This document shows positions 55,109-62,798 of a DNA stretch of 64,000 nt, in pieces (the stretch's first letter is position 1; the number at the start of each line of letters is the position of its first letter). The translations under genes were made by a program, and so were the position numbers. The stretch is from Bacteroidia bacterium (GTDB taxonomy: Bacteria > Bacteroidota > Bacteroidia > Flavobacteriales > Schleiferiaceae): NCBI GenBank assembly GCA_030424545.1, contig JAUHWL010000010.1, forward strand, positions 1-64,000. Reading direction: 5' to 3'. Under the pieces are notes generated by a model. The model was not told where the DNA came from. It was given only the letters and a program-made list of their open reading frames with translations, and ran no database searches.

Positions 55109-55643
55109 CAAACAGGTTTTTAAAGAAAGTAACTACGCATTGGTGCCCATTAGGGCAGAAGATAGGTTTGCCATTATGCAATGGCGCAACCAGCAATTGT
55201 ACCATTTGCGCCAAGCCAAACCGCTAACAGCGCAAGACCAAGAATTTTATTTTGCCGAGGTTGTAGCCAAATTGTTCGGCCAAGAACAGCCAAGCCAACT
55301 GCTATTTTCCTTTTTGCAAGATGATATTTGCATAGGTTACGGTGGTTTGGTGCACATCAATTGGGTTGATAAGAACGCAGAAATTTCGTTTATCATGGCC
55401 ACAGAATTAGAGCAAAACCATTTTGCCGAAAACTGGAAAACCTATTTACGCCTGATTGAAGAAGTTGCTTTTAACGAGTTAAAATTGCATAAAATTTATA
55501 CCTATGCCTTTGATCTTCGCCCGCATTTGTACCCCGTTTTAGAAGGTTGTGGTTATCATCGCGAAGCAGAATTGGCAGACCATTGCTTGTTTGATGGCGA
55601 GTACAAAAAGGTAGTAATTCATTCAAAAATCAATAAAAAATAA
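55086..55643 (+). CDS. GNAT acetyltransferase, PseH-like
   Basis: PseH acetylates the 4-amino group made by PseC. The 185-residue GNAT protein has the N-terminal Leu-Val-Pro-Ile-Arg-Ala-Glu-Asp motif, a central Cys-Ile-Gly-Tyr-Gly-Gly-Leu-Val strand, and the late Leu-His-Lys-Ile-Tyr-Thr-Tyr-Ala segment. It overlaps pseF by 23 bases. A second GNAT gene follows, and it cannot be decided which one is the true PseH. Members of this operon type often also encode PseG nearby; none is seen. Confidence 0.78.
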   Translation: MKNYKALSKQVFKESNYALVPIRAEDRFAIMQWRNQQLYHLRQAKPLTAQDQEFYFAEVVAKLFGQEQPSQLLFSFLQDDICIGYGGLVHINWVDKNAEISFIMATELEQNHFAENWKTYLRLIEEVAFNELKLHKIYTYAFDLRPHLYPVLEGCGYHREAELADHCLFDGEYKKVVIHSKINKK

Positions 55644-55647
55644 CTCC

Positions 55648-56139
55648 GTGGTTCAAGAAAAAAGCACACCCAAAATTTCGTTTCGCAAGGCAACGCTTGC
55701 AGATGTTGATTTGGTTTTTTCTTGGAGCAATGATGCCTTGGTGCGCGAACAGTCTTTTCAGTCGGAGCCCATTGTGTATGAAGACCATGTAAAGTGGTTT
55801 GCCAATAAAATGAACTCAGAAAACGATTTGTTTTTGATTGTCTTTGTAGATTCAATTCCTGCAGGTTTGGTGCGGTTTGAAGACATTGCAGAGAAAACGG
55901 TAATAGGTATTTTAGTAGATAAAAATTTTAGGGGTAAGGGGTTGTCAGCAACGGTTTTGCAGGGCGCAACAGACCGTTATTTCACGGAATATACGAGCCC
56001 CATTTTTGCGTTTATTAAGCAATCAAATCTGCCATCAATTGCCATATTTAAAAAGGTAGGTTTTACTTTTTTAAGGGCAGATAAAATAGAAGGTCATATA
56101 AGTTTTGTGTATGTACTTAAAAAAATTAATGACGGTTAA
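55648..56139 (+). CDS. second GNAT acetyltransferase of the pse operon
   Basis: The 163-residue protein has the GNAT acetyl-CoA loop near residue 95 (Asn-Phe-Arg-Gly-Lys-Gly-Leu-Ser) and an N-terminal Phe-Arg-Lys-Ala-Thr-Leu-Ala-Asp-Val-Asp motif. Such a domain is often found fused to, or next to, the UDP-sugar hydrolase PseG. Here it stands alone and no hydrolase domain is present. It begins with GTG four bases after the preceding stop. It may be PseH or may modify a further position. Confidence 0.72.
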   Translation: MVQEKSTPKISFRKATLADVDLVFSWSNDALVREQSFQSEPIVYEDHVKWFANKMNSENDLFLIVFVDSIPAGLVRFEDIAEKTVIGILVDKNFRGKGLSATVLQGATDRYFTEYTSPIFAFIKQSNLPSIAIFKKVGFTFLRADKIEGHISFVYVLKKINDG

Positions 56140-56141
56140 AA

Positions 56142-57167
56142 ATGAATTTTTTACAGGAAAATCACTGTTTTATCATCGCAGAATTATCGGCCAACCACGG
56201 GCATGATCTTGAGGTGGCCAAAGAAACAATTCGTGCGGCCAAACGCGCTGGTGCCGATGCTATAAAACTGCAAACCTACACGGCAGATACCATCACCTTA
56301 GATGCCAAAACCGATGATTTTAAAATTAAAGGAACTCTTTGGGATGGCCAGTATTTGCACGATTTATATCGTGAAGCGCATCTGCCTTGGGCGTGGCACA
56401 AAGCGCTTTTTGAGGTTGCCGCACAAGAAGGGTTGGTTTGTTTTTCATCACCTTTTGATAAAACCTCAGTAGATTTTTTAGAAGATTTAAACTGCCCTAT
56501 TTATAAAATTGCTTCATTTGAGATTACCGACATACCACTAATAGAATATGTGGCCAGCAAAGGAAAACCCATTATTATTTCTACGGGTATTGCAGATGAA
56601 GAAGACATTAAACTGGCCCTAGAAGCATGCAAAAAAATGGGCAATCAGCAGGTTGTTTTGTTAAAATGTACCTCGGCATATCCAGCAAAAATTGAAGACG
56701 CCAACCTGGTAATGATTAAAGATATGGCCGAAAAATTTGGCGTAGCCACAGGCCTTTCTGACCATACCATGGGAACCTTGGTGCCCACGCTTTCTGTGGC
56801 AATGGGCGCGCGTGTTATAGAGAAACATTTTATACTTGATAAAAAAATTGGTGGCCCAGATGCTAGCTTTTCGTTAGACGAAGAAGAATTTACAGAAATG
56901 GTACGCAGCGTGCGCGAGGCGGAAAAAGCTATGGGCAAAATAAATTATGCCCTTACCGATGGAAAGCGCAATAGCCGTGTTTTTGCTCGCTCGCTTTACG
57001 TGGCGCAAAACATGAAAGCCGGAGAGATTATTACCGAGCAAAATGTGCGTTCTGTGCGCCCAAGCATGGGGTTGCATCCAAAACATTTGCAAGAAGTTCT
57101 TGGTAAAAAAATCACCAAAGATGTAGATAAAGGCACGCGCCTTTCTTTTGAATTAATTAAGGATTAA
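56142..57167 (+). CDS. pseI: pseudaminic acid synthase PseI
   Basis: PseI condenses the 6-deoxy-AltdiNAc hexose with phosphoenolpyruvate to make the nine-carbon acid. The 341-residue protein has a NeuB-type TIM barrel (Ile-Ala-Glu-Leu-Ser-Ala-Asn-His-Gly at 12-20, Lys-Leu-Gln-Thr-Tyr, and Gly-Leu-Ser-Asp-His-Thr) and a C-terminal SAF antifreeze-like domain from about 285. The Leu-Ser-Ala-Asn-His-Gly form is characteristic of PseI over NeuB. It starts two bases after the GNAT gene. Confidence 0.94.
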   Translation: MNFLQENHCFIIAELSANHGHDLEVAKETIRAAKRAGADAIKLQTYTADTITLDAKTDDFKIKGTLWDGQYLHDLYREAHLPWAWHKALFEVAAQEGLVCFSSPFDKTSVDFLEDLNCPIYKIASFEITDIPLIEYVASKGKPIIISTGIADEEDIKLALEACKKMGNQQVVLLKCTSAYPAKIEDANLVMIKDMAEKFGVATGLSDHTMGTLVPTLSVAMGARVIEKHFILDKKIGGPDASFSLDEEEFTEMVRSVREAEKAMGKINYALTDGKRNSRVFARSLYVAQNMKAGEIITEQNVRSVRPSMGLHPKHLQEVLGKKITKDVDKGTRLSFELIKD

Positions 57168-57185
57168 GTTTTTTAAAACTAGATT

Positions 57186-58442
57186 TTGAGCAGTAAACTC
57201 TTTAAAAACATTGGCTTTTTAACCCTGTCTCAGGCGGCCAATTATGTATTGCCGCTCATTACAATTCCGTACATAACGCGTATTGTTGGTCCAGAAAAGT
57301 ATGGGCTAATAGAGTTTGCAACGGTGGCCATGCTGTATTTTTCGGCTGTTGTTATTTATGGGTTTAATACCACGGCAACGCGCAAAATTGCCGAGCAATC
57401 AGACAACTTAAAAAAAGTATCTACCGTTTTTTCTACAGTAGTTTTTACCAGAATCTTGCTTTTTTTACTGGTAACCGTATTGTTTGTGGTTTGCCTACTT
57501 TTTGTACCCGAGTTTAAACAACAACAAAAAGTAATGTTGTTTGCTTACCCCATTGTGTTGGGCTGGGCTTTGTATCCCGATTTCTTGTTTCAAGGATTGC
57601 AAAAATTACAAATTGTTGCCGTGGCCAATTTCTCGGTAAAAACCATTGCGGCCATTTTTATTTTTATCTTGTTAAGAGATGCCGAAGATTTTTATTTGGT
57701 GTTGGGCATTAATGCAGCAGCGCAAATCTTGGTAGGCTTTTTCACCTTGGTATATGCGTTTAAAGCGGTAAATGGTTTGACATTTATTACACCAAAGGTG
57801 CGTGCCATTAAGGCCACATTAAAAAACGGATTCTATGTTTTTCTCTCACATTTTTTCACGCGCATTTACACATTTGGTTCTATTGTGTTTTTAGGTTTTA
57901 TGCTTACAGAGCGGGAGTTAGGCTACTTTGCTGCAGGCATGAAACTTATAATTGTTGGGCAAAGTTTTATGTTTTTACCGCTGTTTGGAGCGCTGTTTCC
58001 GTACTTAACGAAACTGTACAAACAAAACAGAAATCAATACATGGTAGAGTTTAAACGGGCTTTATGGGTAATGATTTTCTTAACCGTTGGCGCTTCTGTG
58101 ATGCTTATTTTGTTTTCATCGTTTTTTATAAACCTGGTTTTTGGCGAGGCTTATTTGGGTGTTCAGCCGTATTTCCGCATCATGGTGCCTATTTTAATTT
58201 TCTCGGCCATAAGCCACTTTAGCATGCAGCAAGGGTTAATCATTCTGAAAAAAGACAAGCGCTATTTGGGAATAATTGTGGCGGCAGGCCTCATTTCTTT
58301 GGCGCTTAATTTTGTGGTAATCCCAACGTTTAGGCTAGAAGGTGCTGCGTGGGTAAAATTGGGCGTAGATAGTTTTATTGCTGCTGTTGGGATGTTCTAT
58401 TTTATTCGCGCGTGGAAATCATCGGCTGTACAGCCTAGTTAA
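57186..58442 (+). CDS. oligosaccharide flippase (Wzx-like, MOP superfamily)
   Basis: The 418-residue protein has about 12 hydrophobic helices and the MOP/PST opening: Leu-Ser-Gln-Ala-Ala-Asn-Tyr-Val-Leu-Pro-Leu-Ile-Thr-Ile-Pro-Tyr, followed by Arg-Ile-Val-Gly-Pro-Glu-Lys-Tyr-Gly. It would flip lipid-linked oligosaccharide across the inner membrane. The only good start is a TTG, 18 bases after the pseI stop. The 3' end overlaps the convergent gene by eight bases. Confidence 0.9.
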   Translation: MSSKLFKNIGFLTLSQAANYVLPLITIPYITRIVGPEKYGLIEFATVAMLYFSAVVIYGFNTTATRKIAEQSDNLKKVSTVFSTVVFTRILLFLLVTVLFVVCLLFVPEFKQQQKVMLFAYPIVLGWALYPDFLFQGLQKLQIVAVANFSVKTIAAIFIFILLRDAEDFYLVLGINAAAQILVGFFTLVYAFKAVNGLTFITPKVRAIKATLKNGFYVFLSHFFTRIYTFGSIVFLGFMLTERELGYFAAGMKLIIVGQSFMFLPLFGALFPYLTKLYKQNRNQYMVEFKRALWVMIFLTVGASVMLILFSSFFINLVFGEAYLGVQPYFRIMVPILIFSAISHFSMQQGLIILKKDKRYLGIIVAAGLISLALNFVVIPTFRLEGAAWVKLGVDSFIAAVGMFYFIRAWKSSAVQPS

Positions 58443-59460
58443 AAATTTCTCTTAATTCTTCGGCAGATTTTACATCGTCATAGCCCCAATACTCGGCACA
58501 AAGTTGGCGTTGTTTATCGGTTATGTTTTTGTCATCGTACGTAGAAAAGGCTTCAAAAAACGCATTTTTTTGTTCGGCTTCTGTTTGGTAATTGCTTTTG
58601 GTAGCAACCGTGTCGAACCTTTTTTGCTCGGCAGCAGAGGTTGCAACGCGCTTTATGCTTTGCTTAAAAATGTAATGCGGCTTGTTTAAGTAATTGCAGT
58701 AACCAACGTGCGTACCAACCTCGTTGCTCATGGTCATATCGGCAAGCGTGATAATTGTTTTTTGTCTTGCTACAAAATTTAAATCAAACTTATGGCCCGA
58801 TGTTACAACCTTAAAACCGTGATTTTCGTAGAGTTTTACCATCTCGGGGTTTTGGGCATCTATAAAATAGAGCGAGATTAAAACGGTATCAAAATCTTTT
58901 TTGAGGGCATTAATTTTTTTGATGAACTGCTCAAAGTTAAATTGGGCTTCTAGATTTTTTACGCTGTGGCTTGGGTAAACCAACAATACGCGGCCAAGTG
59001 TTTTTTTAAGCGCACTTAATTTTTCGGGCGAAAAAACATGGTCTGCATAATGTATGTACGGGCCAACGGCAATAGCCTTTTTATTAGGAAGCTGTTCTTC
59101 TATGCTTTTACACCTAAATTTACAAAGCGTAATAATGCGGTTAAAATGCCAATTGTACTCGTCTTTGTGAATCATTCCTCCCCAAAAAAGGCCGTGTTCT
59201 AAATAACCTTTTAGGTCTTTTTTTATGCCTGCATATTTTTTTAGGTGATGCGCATAACCGTATAAATTATTGTCTATAACACGCTCTTCGGGGCCATACG
59301 GTATTTCGGCACAAAGGGCGGGGTAGTTAAAAAGTGAAAGCTCTTTTCGCTCTTGGCTTTCTTTAAGTGTGGTTTTGAAATTTTTGGTGTGGTAGTAGAA
59401 AAACATCAATTTCTCTAGTATAGCATGCCGAACAATAAAGCGTTTTAAGTCGTCTTTCAT
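58435..59460 (-). CDS. unassigned polysaccharide-locus protein, possible GT-B transferase
   Basis: The 341-residue protein has no membrane segment or signal. Motifs that stand out are Val-Ile-Asp-Asn-Asn-Leu-Tyr-Gly-Tyr-Ala, Gly-Tyr-Leu-Glu-His-Gly-Leu-Phe, Ala-Val-Gly-Pro-Tyr-Ile-His-Tyr-Ala, Val-Tyr-Pro-Ser-His-Ser, and Asn-Glu-Val-Gly-Thr-His-Val-Gly-Tyr-Cys followed by Lys-Pro. The last resembles the donor site of GT-B sialyl- or glycerophosphotransferase-like enzymes. No family can be named with confidence. Its end overlaps the flippase, and its start overlaps the GT2 gene, so a role in handling the pseudaminic-acid-containing chain is plausible. Confidence 0.65.
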   Translation of the reverse strand: MKDDLKRFIVRHAILEKLMFFYYHTKNFKTTLKESQERKELSLFNYPALCAEIPYGPEERVIDNNLYGYAHHLKKYAGIKKDLKGYLEHGLFWGGMIHKDEYNWHFNRIITLCKFRCKSIEEQLPNKKAIAVGPYIHYADHVFSPEKLSALKKTLGRVLLVYPSHSVKNLEAQFNFEQFIKKINALKKDFDTVLISLYFIDAQNPEMVKLYENHGFKVVTSGHKFDLNFVARQKTIITLADMTMSNEVGTHVGYCNYLNKPHYIFKQSIKRVATSAAEQKRFDTVATKSNYQTEAEQKNAFFEAFSTYDDKNITDKQRQLCAEYWGYDDVKSAEELREIFN

Positions 59461-60290
59461 TTTTTGTTCAGATTATTTTTTAATGTGTTGTTAATCAATT
59501 CTAGTGCGCGTTTGTTTGTGGTTTTGCGTTGTGCATCAAAAAACCATCCCCATTTATTAAAGTATCGAAACGCAGATTGAATATGAATTTTTAGCAAGTT
59601 TTTATTCTTGTAAGAACCTTTGGCGTAGTGATGCACAATGTGTACTTCTGGGTAAAAAACGGTACGGTATTTTTCGCCAATTCTTCTCGATAAATCTATG
59701 TCTTCGCAATACATAAAAAAGCGATCATCAAAACCACCAACCTCTTTAATTACGGCAGTTTTTACAAACATAAAGCACCCCGAAATAAAGGGCACATCCA
59801 TAGTGAATTTGTACTGTGTGTAGGCCAAATCGAAATTTTTGTTGGCCAAAAAGGGCAGAAACCTGCGTGCAATTAAATCTACCGGGCTAGGTAAAAGTTT
59901 AGCTAGCAGTTGAGTGCTGCCATCGGGATAAACTACTTTGGGCATAATTGCGCCAATGTTTTCATCGTCTTGCGCAAAATTTACAAGTTTGTTTAACAAG
60001 TTTTTGTTGGCATACTCTACATCCGGATTTAAAATAACGTGGTACGTAGAAAGGTTTTTAACTTCATCTAAAATTAAATTGTGCGCTTTGCCAAAACCTA
60101 AATTGGCGTTGTTAAAACGGTATTCTAAGCGCTCATCTTTTAGTAGTTGGTTTTTTAGCGCATCGGTTGCAGAGTTATCGCAGATGTAAATTTTTACCGG
60201 CAGGTTGGTGTTTAAAAAGCTTTCAATGGCTCTGTTAATCAATTCTGGCGAATTGTGAAACGTAACAATAGATGCGGTAATTGTAATCAT
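59457..60290 (-). CDS. family 2 glycosyltransferase
   Basis: The 277-residue protein is a GT-A enzyme with the opening Ile-Thr-Ala-Ser-Ile-Val-Thr-Phe-His-Asn, the donor/metal motif in Leu-Asn-Pro-Asp-Val-Glu-Tyr near residue 86, and the acceptor-site motif Tyr-Cys-Glu-Asp-Ile-Asp-Leu-Ser-Arg-Arg near 195-205. It resembles rhamnosyl-type GT2 enzymes. Its stop overlaps the start of the next gene on the same strand by four bases. The 221 bases to the divergent wecA-like gene hold only possible promoters. Confidence 0.88.
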   Translation of the reverse strand: MITITASIVTFHNSPELINRAIESFLNTNLPVKIYICDNSATDALKNQLLKDERLEYRFNNANLGFGKAHNLILDEVKNLSTYHVILNPDVEYANKNLLNKLVNFAQDDENIGAIMPKVVYPDGSTQLLAKLLPSPVDLIARRFLPFLANKNFDLAYTQYKFTMDVPFISGCFMFVKTAVIKEVGGFDDRFFMYCEDIDLSRRIGEKYRTVFYPEVHIVHHYAKGSYKNKNLLKIHIQSAFRYFNKWGWFFDAQRKTTNKRALELINNTLKNNLNKK

Positions 60291-60511
60291 GTATGCGATT
60301 TTGCTACTTGTTTATACAAACAAAATTTTTGGGCAAAGCTAGTTTAGAGATGGTGGCAAATGTATTATTTCAGCCTTTAGAAAAATTATTGTGGCAAGAT
60401 TAACCTCTTGGCAACTTGTAGTTCATGCAATAATCATGTTATTTGCAGTATAACTAAACTCAATATTCGCTGAAAGATTTTATCACAGATTACAGTGCAT
60501 TTTTAGCTTTT

Positions 60512-61546
60512 GTGGTTTCTTTTGTAATCACATATTTGTCTATTCCCGCTATTATTAGGTTGAGTTTGGTAAAGCGTTTGTATGATGTGCCCGATCAGCG
60601 AAAAGTGCACAACGCCCGTATTTCGCCCCTTGGCGGCATGGCCATTTTTGGCGGAATGATCATCAGCTTTGTGTTTTTTACAGCACATTTGGCCAACCCG
60701 GCTTTAAACTCGGTTTTGGTAGCCCTTTTTATTTTATTCATTACCGGGGTGAAAGATGATTTGTATCCGCTGGTGCCGTACAAAAAATTAATTGGGCAAA
60801 TTGCTGCGGTGGCCATTGTGGTTTTTCAGGGCAATATCAGGCTAGAAAGTTTTTACGGACTGTTTCAGATTAACGAGCTGCCCTATTGGGTTAGCGCGGT
60901 TTTAAGTTTAATCTTTTTTCTAGCCATCATCAACTCGTTTAATTTTATAGATGGTATAAATGGGTTGAGTTCTTCGTTGGGCATTATTGTAAGTGTTACG
61001 TATTCCATTTGGTTTTACTATTTGGGGCAAGATTTATTCCTGATTCTTTCACTTACCATAACGGGTTCTCAGCTGGCATTTTTGCGGTTTAATTTGGTAG
61101 ATGCAAAAATATTTATGGGCGATTCCGGATCTATGATTATGGGTTTTTTGGCTGCACTTTTAACCATTTACTTTTTACAAACCAACGAGCGTGCAGAAAC
61201 TGTTTTACTGCAAAAAATAGATGCAATGGTATTTAGCATTGCGGTGTTGATTATTCCCGTATTCGATACCATACGGGTTGTTTTGGTTCGTGTATTTGTG
61301 TTGAAAAAATCTCCGTTTGCAGCTGATAGGAACCACATCCACCACGTGCTTTTAGACATTGGCTTAAAACATGCACAAGCAACCGTTGTTTTAGTGGTCG
61401 TAAACATTTTCTTTGTGTTGCTTGCATTATTTTTAAATGATTATTTGCGAGCTTCAGTTCTGATTACCGTATTGTTTTTACTAGCATTTTTATTGTCTCA
61501 AATTCCGTTTATGATTAAAAAGAAGAGGGTTCTTGGCGATAAATAA
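60512..61546 (+). CDS. undecaprenyl-phosphate sugar-1-phosphate transferase (MraY/WecA family)
   Basis: The enzyme starts glycan synthesis by moving a sugar-1-phosphate onto undecaprenyl phosphate. The 344-residue protein has about ten helices, the Pro-Asp-Gln-Arg-Lys-Val-His motif after TM1, Asn-Phe-Ile-Asp-Gly-Ile-Asn-Gly-Leu, Gly-Asp-Ser-Gly-Ser-Met, and Asp-Arg-Asn-His-Ile-His-His, all active-site marks of the family. The usual start is doubtful: GTG at 60512 cuts into TM1, the frame is open to a CTG at 60470, and no ATG exists before the stop at 60455. Confidence 0.9.
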   Translation: MVSFVITYLSIPAIIRLSLVKRLYDVPDQRKVHNARISPLGGMAIFGGMIISFVFFTAHLANPALNSVLVALFILFITGVKDDLYPLVPYKKLIGQIAAVAIVVFQGNIRLESFYGLFQINELPYWVSAVLSLIFFLAIINSFNFIDGINGLSSSLGIIVSVTYSIWFYYLGQDLFLILSLTITGSQLAFLRFNLVDAKIFMGDSGSMIMGFLAALLTIYFLQTNERAETVLLQKIDAMVFSIAVLIIPVFDTIRVVLVRVFVLKKSPFAADRNHIHHVLLDIGLKHAQATVVLVVVNIFFVLLALFLNDYLRASVLITVLFLLAFLLSQIPFMIKKKRVLGDK

Positions 61547-62798
61547 GTACATAAACGCAATTTTAAAAGAAGAGAATAGATTTTCATTTCTGCTCTTGGC
61601 TGCCGCTTTCACCCTTCCTTTAGGATGGCAGGCGGTAACCAATTCAATTTTGATGGTACTGCTTTTTCATAGTCTAATTTTTTTACGTGGTAAAGATTGG
61701 TTGTTGGCGCTTAAATCACCTTTGTTTTGGTTTTCAGGGATTTATTTCAGTATTACTTTCTTCAGCCTGTTTTGGGTAGATAATACAGATGAAGGTTTGT
61801 TGCAGTTAGAAACAAAACTCTCGTTTTTCTTTGGCCCACTTTTGTTCATTGCTGCCATAAATAAGTATTGGAGCAACTTTAGAAATCACTTTTTAAACGC
61901 ATTTTTCTACGGAACTATTGGCGTAGGAATTTTGGCCATTGGTATTGCCGTATACAAAACCATGCAGGCGGGTCAGCCTTATTTTGTTACGCCAGATGGC
62001 CTTACTAAAATCTCGTTTTTTACGTATGTAGAGTTTGCAAGTCCGTTTATGCATCCCGGATATTTGGCCACCTACGTAGGCGTTGGTATTTTAATAGGGT
62101 TATACTTTAGTTTTAAAAAACAACTCAATAGCAAGCTGCCCTATTATTTAGGTATTGGGTTTTTGTTCGTAATATTAATTATGCTGCAGGGGCGCATCAA
62201 TATTATTGCATTGTTTATGGTGTTTGGCATTGCGGCACTTTACGCCACAATTAAGTTTAAGAAATACAAACTGTTGTTGCTGCCATTTATCCCGCTGGTG
62301 CTGTTGTTGGGCTTTTTGCTTTTTGGCTCAGAAAACATCAAACAAAGATATTTTCAGTTGCCAGATTTTAACTATGATATTACGGGCGATGAGTTTAATA
62401 GCGCCACCTACAGGTTGGCCGAGTGGACTTGCGCCATGGATGTAATTGAAGAGAATTTTTGGCTAGGCACAGGTATTGGCGATAACAGTCAAGCCTTGTA
62501 TGATGCCTATGAAAATCGCGGTTTTATAAAAGGCGTAACCATGAATTATAACGCCCATAATCAGTACATAGAAACAATGATTTCTAATGGTGTAGTTGGG
62601 TTGTTCTCACTGCTTATATTCTTGTTTGTGTATATGAGAACGGCATCGGCAAACAAAGATTATTTGTTGCTGGCATGCTTGGTGTTTTTTGCAATTTCTA
62701 TGCTAACAGAATCTATGTTTCAGCGGGCTTGGGCGGTGCTTTTATTTAACATGTTTTTTCCGGTGCTATTGGCTTTAGATACAAAAAGCAAGGAATAA
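61533..62798 (+). CDS. O-antigen ligase / polymerase family membrane protein
   Basis: The 421-residue protein has about 12 helices and a large periplasmic loop carrying Trp-Leu-Gly-Thr-Gly-Ile-Gly-Asp and Asn-Ala-His-Asn-Gln-Tyr, the ligase motif (Wzy_C). The C-terminus has a Leu-Thr-Glu-Ser-Met-Phe-Gln-Arg helix. It starts with TTG inside the previous gene (14-base overlap). It may attach or polymerise O-antigen or capsule units. Its 3' end overlaps the convergent, related gene by 79 bases. Confidence 0.86.
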   Translation: MAINKYINAILKEENRFSFLLLAAAFTLPLGWQAVTNSILMVLLFHSLIFLRGKDWLLALKSPLFWFSGIYFSITFFSLFWVDNTDEGLLQLETKLSFFFGPLLFIAAINKYWSNFRNHFLNAFFYGTIGVGILAIGIAVYKTMQAGQPYFVTPDGLTKISFFTYVEFASPFMHPGYLATYVGVGILIGLYFSFKKQLNSKLPYYLGIGFLFVILIMLQGRINIIALFMVFGIAALYATIKFKKYKLLLLPFIPLVLLLGFLLFGSENIKQRYFQLPDFNYDITGDEFNSATYRLAEWTCAMDVIEENFWLGTGIGDNSQALYDAYENRGFIKGVTMNYNAHNQYIETMISNGVVGLFSLLIFLFVYMRTASANKDYLLLACLVFFAISMLTESMFQRAWAVLLFNMFFPVLLALDTKSKE

